This document shows, one piece after another, positions 5,131-8,002 of a stretch of 8,002 nucleotides of DNA. The notes below the pieces were generated by a model. That model saw nothing but the letters and a program-made list of their open reading frames with translations. It ran no database searches and was not told the DNA's origin. How positions within the stretch are numbered: the first letter of the stretch is position 1; each line of letters starts with the position of its first letter. Source of the DNA: Candidatus Omnitrophota bacterium (GTDB lineage Bacteria > Omnitrophota > Gorgyraeia > Gygaellales > Profunditerraquicolaceae); the NCBI GenBank assembly GCA_028713875.1, contig JAQTNM010000064.1, positions 1-8,002 on the forward strand, read 5' to 3'. A program made the position numbers and the translations under genes.

Positions 5131-6487
5131 AGTCCTGAGCGCCCTCTTCCTTTAACATCTCCTGGACAAAATGCGTGGAAATGTCCCCTTTTAAAAATGA
5201 CGCGTTCTCAAGCAAACTCAGATGAAACGGTATGGTGGTCTTAATGGGAGCTATGGCGAATTCGTTTAAAGCCCGCTGCATGATCCTGATGGCTTCCTGG
5301 CGGTTTTTCCCGCAAGTTATGACTTTGGCAACCAGCGAGTCATAGTACGGCGAGATCTCATATCCGGGATAGATATGCGTATCTATGCGCACCCCCGGTC
5401 CTCCCGGCAGGTTGAGCGTTTCGATCTTCCCGGGGCAAGGCATAAAATTATTCTCGTAATCTTCGGCATTTATGCGGCATTCCATTGCCCAGCCTTCTAT
5501 GTGCACGTCATCCTGCTGCAGGCGCAGTTTTTCTCCGCAGGCAATGCGGATCTGTTCTTTTATCAGGTCTATGCCGGTGACCATCTCGGTGACCGGGTGT
5601 TCAACCTGGATCCTGGTGTTCATTTCCATAAAATAGAACTTGCCGTTTGGCTCAAGCAGGAATTCAACGGTCCCGGCGCTGACGTAATTTACCGATTTGA
5701 CCGCCTTGACCGCGGCCTCTCCGATGCGTTTACGCAGCTTCTTATCCACGGCGCCGGAAGGAGACTCCTCCAGCAGCTTCTGGTGCCGCCTCTGAATACT
5801 GCAGTCTCTTTCTCCAAGATAGAGGGTGTGTCCGTGTTTATCAGCCAAAACCTGTATTTCTACATGCCTGGGTTTTTCTACATACTTCTCAATATAAACA
5901 TTGGCGTTGCCGAAATTGGCCTCGGCTTCCTGCTGGGCGGTCATAATGCTGGAAACCAGCCTTATATCGTTATGGCAGATGCGCATGCCCTTTCCGCCTC
6001 CGCCTGCCGCTGCCTTGATGATCACGGGATAGCCTATTTTCTTGGCAGTCTTGATCGCTTCTTCTTTATTCTTAATAGCTGCCGCACTCCCCGGGACTAT
6101 AGGCAAGCCGGCTTTTTGCATGGTGGAACGGGCGGCCATTTTATCGCCCATAAGCCTGATGTTATCCGGTGTAGGCCCGATAAAAGCTATCTGACATGAC
6201 TGGCATATTTCGGCAAAATGCGGGTTTTCCGCCAGAAACCCGTATCCGGGATGGATGGCTTCTACGTCAGTGATTTCTGCAGCGCTGATAATGGCGGGGA
6301 TGTTTAAATAACTGTTGGAGCTGGCCGGACCTCCGATGCAGATGGCCTCATCGGCAAAACGCACATGGAGGGAGCTTTTGTCGGCCTGCGAATACACTGC
6401 TACCGTGCGTATCCCCAGTTCCCGGCAGGCACGTATGATCCTAAGGGCTATTTCGCCGCGGTTTGCAATAAGTATTTTAGAGAACAT
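5123..6487 (-). CDS. accC: Biotin carboxylase subunit of acetyl-CoA carboxylase
   Basis: AccC uses ATP and bicarbonate to carboxylate biotin on AccB, the first half of the acetyl-CoA carboxylase reaction that feeds fatty acid synthesis. The 454-residue protein is full length and colinear with E. coli AccC. The N-terminal ILIANRGEIALRI (5-17) and HPGYGFLAEN (79-88) are followed by Lys116, Lys158, the ATP-grasp glycine loop GGGGKG (162-167), His208 and Glu210, Cys229 and Lys237. Glu275, Glu288, then NTRIQVEHP (290-298) with Arg292, Gln294, Val295 and Glu296, and Arg338 complete the active site. No key residue is missing. ATG 6487 follows the accB stop by six bases. Only A-rich sequence lies upstream, without a Shine-Dalgarno site, so translation is probably coupled to accB. 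Confidence 0.98.
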   Translation of the reverse strand: MFSKILIANRGEIALRIIRACRELGIRTVAVYSQADKSSLHVRFADEAICIGGPASSNSYLNIPAIISAAEITDVEAIHPGYGFLAENPHFAEICQSCQIAFIGPTPDNIRLMGDKMAARSTMQKAGLPIVPGSAAAIKNKEEAIKTAKKIGYPVIIKAAAGGGGKGMRICHNDIRLVSSIMTAQQEAEANFGNANVYIEKYVEKPRHVEIQVLADKHGHTLYLGERDCSIQRRHQKLLEESPSGAVDKKLRKRIGEAAVKAVKSVNYVSAGTVEFLLEPNGKFYFMEMNTRIQVEHPVTEMVTGIDLIKEQIRIACGEKLRLQQDDVHIEGWAMECRINAEDYENNFMPCPGKIETLNLPGGPGVRIDTHIYPGYEISPYYDSLVAKVITCGKNRQEAIRIMQRALNEFAIAPIKTTIPFHLSLLENASFLKGDISTHFVQEMLKEEGAQDYE

Positions 6488-6493
6488 CTTTTT

Positions 6494-6958
6494 TTAGAGG
6501 GGTTCGATGAGAAACATAGGCTGTGCGTATTCCACGGGCTCGGCATTATCAACCAGGATCTCCACGACTTTGCCTTTAATCTCGGATTTAATCTCATTCA
6601 TTAATTTCATGGCTTCTATAATACAGATAACCTGGCCTGGCTCAATAACCTGGCCCGGCTCGGTAAAGGCAGGTGCTTCGGGGCTGGGGGCGCGATAAAA
6701 CGTCCCTACCATGGGAGCTTTTATCTCGACGGCGCGGGAGGATGATACGCTGTCTGCCGCAGGTAATGGTAACGCCTCTTTTGACTTGCCGGCCTCCTGG
6801 ATTCTTTCTTTCTCGATTATTATCTGCTCAAAGCCGCCTTGCGGCTGTGAGGCATTTTTCTTCAGGCGGATGCGCATGCCGTCTTTTTCCACTTCCAGCT
6901 CAACCAGGCTGTTGTCATTCATCAGGTTGATCATTTCTTTGATTTCCTTGATGTTCAT
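6494..6958 (-). CDS. accB: Biotin carboxyl carrier protein of acetyl-CoA carboxylase
   Basis: AccB carries biotin between AccC and the carboxyltransferase (accA/accD, not in this window). The 154-residue protein has an N-terminal helical region (1-40; MNIKEIKEMINLMNDN), a flexible Ala/Pro/Ser-containing linker (about 41-78) and a biotinyl domain from VEIKAPMVGTFY (77-88) to the end. Lys118 in EAMKLMNE is the biotinylation site. The segment just before it contains two copies of EPGQVI, encoded by an 18-base near-repeat, but the domain length matches other AccB proteins, so nothing is inserted. ATG 6958 has AAGGAG five bases upstream, 14 bases after the efp stop. The efp-accB-accC order is common in bacteria. 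Confidence 0.97.
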   Translation of the reverse strand: MNIKEIKEMINLMNDNSLVELEVEKDGMRIRLKKNASQPQGGFEQIIIEKERIQEAGKSKEALPLPAADSVSSSRAVEIKAPMVGTFYRAPSPEAPAFTEPGQVIEPGQVICIIEAMKLMNEIKSEIKGKVVEILVDNAEPVEYAQPMFLIEPL

Positions 6959-6972
6959 TTATTCTCCTTCAG

Positions 6973-7533
6973 CTAAACCCGCTCTACGTATGCACCGGTG
7001 CGCGTATCCACCTTGACGCTATCCCCCTCATTGATAAAAAGCGGGACTTGGATACTTGCCCCTGTTTCTATCTGGGCCGGCTTGGTGCCGCTTTTAGCCG
7101 TATCTCCCCTTATGCCCGGCTCGGTGCGGGTGATCCGCACTTCGATAAAATTGGGCAAGACAACGTTCAAAAAATCATCTTTATAGAAATAAGCGCTGAC
7201 TTCCAGGTTATCCTTTAAGAATTTTTTCTTATCACCTATCTGCTCGTCAGAGATAACTATTTCTTCAAAGTTATCCTGGTCCATGAAATGGTAAGTATCG
7301 CCGGAGGAGTACTGGTACTGCAATTTTCTTTCCTCTACGAAAGCTTCCTCTATCTTTTCGTCCCCTCTGAAAGTTTTTTCCTGCATACTGTTATCTTTGA
7401 GCCTGCGCATTTTTACGCGCACAAAGGCAGCGCCTTTGCCCGGCTTTACATGCTGGCACTCTACAGCCATCCATACCTGAGCGTCAACCAATATGGTCAG
7501 CCCCGATTTGATCTCATTTATTGACAGCGCCAC
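6973..7533 (-). CDS. efp: Elongation factor P
   Basis: EF-P binds between the ribosomal P and E sites and relieves stalling at polyproline stretches. At 186 residues it has standard length. It has an N-terminal KOW-like domain (1-62) with HVKPGKGAAFVRVKMRRL (28-45), a middle OB domain ending in PNFIEVRITRTEPGIRGDT, and a C-terminal OB domain closing with VDTRTGAYVERV. Lys33 at the tip of the PGKG loop is the residue that many bacteria modify; which modification occurs here cannot be told. The start is GTG 7533. An in-frame TAA lies immediately upstream, so no earlier start is possible, and AGGA sits six bases before it. The gene overlaps the end of the upstream peptidase gene by 20 bases. Confidence 0.97.
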   Translation of the reverse strand: MALSINEIKSGLTILVDAQVWMAVECQHVKPGKGAAFVRVKMRRLKDNSMQEKTFRGDEKIEEAFVEERKLQYQYSSGDTYHFMDQDNFEEIVISDEQIGDKKKFLKDNLEVSAYFYKDDFLNVVLPNFIEVRITRTEPGIRGDTAKSGTKPAQIETGASIQVPLFINEGDSVKVDTRTGAYVERV

Positions 7534-8002
7534 TTATGGTCCTGGCTCCTTTCTCCGTTACTAAAACCATATCCTCTATCCTCACCCCGAGTTTCCCCGG
7601 CAGGTATACGCCCGGCTCTATGGTAAAGACCATGCCGGGCATGAGCGTATTGTTTTGTCCGCCTGATATACCGGGTAACTCGTGCACTTCCAAGCCTACC
7701 CCATGGCCAAGATGATGGCCAAAGAAAGCGCCGTATCCTCTTTGGGCCAGGTACTGGCGGGCTGCTCCGTCTATTCTGCCGGCCGGCACTCCCGGCTCTA
7801 TCTGTCGGAAGGCCGCCTCTTGCGCTTGCCTGACAGCGTCGTAAACCTTTCTGGCAAGAGGAGTTATTTTACCCAAAAAGAATGTCCTTGTCAAGTCGGA
7901 TTTATAGCCTTTGTAATCCACTCCCATGTCAATCAATACCATTTCATGGCTACGCAGCTTCTTCTGGGAAGTGATATGGTGGGGGTAAGCGGCGTTGGAG
8001 CC
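7514..8002 (-). CDS. M24-family metallopeptidase, Xaa-Pro aminopeptidase type (partial, N-terminus beyond right edge)
   Basis: The frame is open to the window edge and gives the last 162 residues, covering most of the pita-bread catalytic domain. The fragment begins within GSNAAYPHH. All five metal ligands are present: Asp25 in LIDMG, Asp36 in SDLTRT, His100 in LGHGVGLEVHE, Glu129 in FTIEPGVY and Glu143 in VRIEDMVLV. It should be a two-metal enzyme that removes N-terminal residues preceding proline or cleaves X-Pro dipeptides, in the cytosol. PepP-type, PepQ-type and YpdF-type members cannot be told apart without the N-terminal domain. The long substrate-domain start expected for Xaa-Pro peptidases, rather than methionine aminopeptidase, is suggested by the GLEVHELPG and YLPGKLGVRIED wording. 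It is often found directly before efp. Confidence 0.93.
   Translation of the reverse strand, partial: GSNAAYPHHITSQKKLRSHEMVLIDMGVDYKGYKSDLTRTFFLGKITPLARKVYDAVRQAQEAAFRQIEPGVPAGRIDGAARQYLAQRGYGAFFGHHLGHGVGLEVHELPGISGGQNNTLMPGMVFTIEPGVYLPGKLGVRIEDMVLVTEKGARTISGAVNK

Noticed and set aside
5375..6199. A 274-residue open frame on the plus strand
   Set aside because: It lies wholly antisense to accC, whose active-site motifs are all intact. Its product has no recognisable domain and a composition typical of a reverse-strand shadow.
1..8002. Mobile element, CRISPR array, prophage or defence system
   Set aside because: No transposase, integrase, direct-repeat array, terminal inverted repeats or nuclease-like genes were seen; every part of the window is covered by core metabolic genes.

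Overview
This window is one unbroken stretch of housekeeping metabolism. Twelve genes all lie on the minus strand, so they are read from right to left. They are packed so tightly that the largest gap between two genes is 16 bases, and several neighbours overlap. No tRNA, rRNA, mobile element, CRISPR array, promoter or terminator could be supported, and there is no gene-free stretch of 300 bases.

In order of transcription the genes are: the C-terminal part of an M24 metallopeptidase (cut by the right edge), elongation factor P, the biotin carrier AccB and biotin carboxylase AccC of acetyl-CoA carboxylase, a soluble Asp23/Gls24 protein, its membrane-anchored relative AmaP, a 6-phosphofructokinase, GmhA (sedoheptulose-7-phosphate isomerase), a stand-alone RfaE2/HldE-C heptose-1-phosphate adenylyltransferase, ThiD2 (HMP-phosphate kinase), ThiE (thiamine-phosphate synthase), and the N-terminal 351 residues of ThiC (cut by the left edge).

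The genes fall into four modules. The first is protein turnover and translation (M24 peptidase, EF-P) leading into malonyl-CoA synthesis (accB, accC). The second is the Asp23/AmaP envelope pair followed by glycolysis. The third is two steps towards ADP-heptose, a precursor of lipopolysaccharide inner core. The fourth is the pyrimidine and coupling branch of thiamine synthesis: ThiC makes HMP-P, ThiD2 phosphorylates it to HMP-PP, and ThiE joins HMP-PP to thiazole phosphate. The thiazole genes are not in view.

The heptose genes suggest a diderm. Asp23/AmaP and an actinobacterial-style phosphofructokinase carrying PPi-type residues suggest an uncultivated lineage with a mosaic core metabolism, such as Candidatus Omnitrophota. 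That assignment is an inference from gene content and is not proven by the sequence.

I saw no new defence or mobile system. The points most worth a second look are: phosphofructokinase residues that predict pyrophosphate rather than ATP as phosphate donor; ThiD2 and ThiE as separate overlapping frames that a one-base change in an A7 run would fuse into a bifunctional protein; and a likely AUA start codon for the heptose adenylyltransferase, behind a strong Shine-Dalgarno site.
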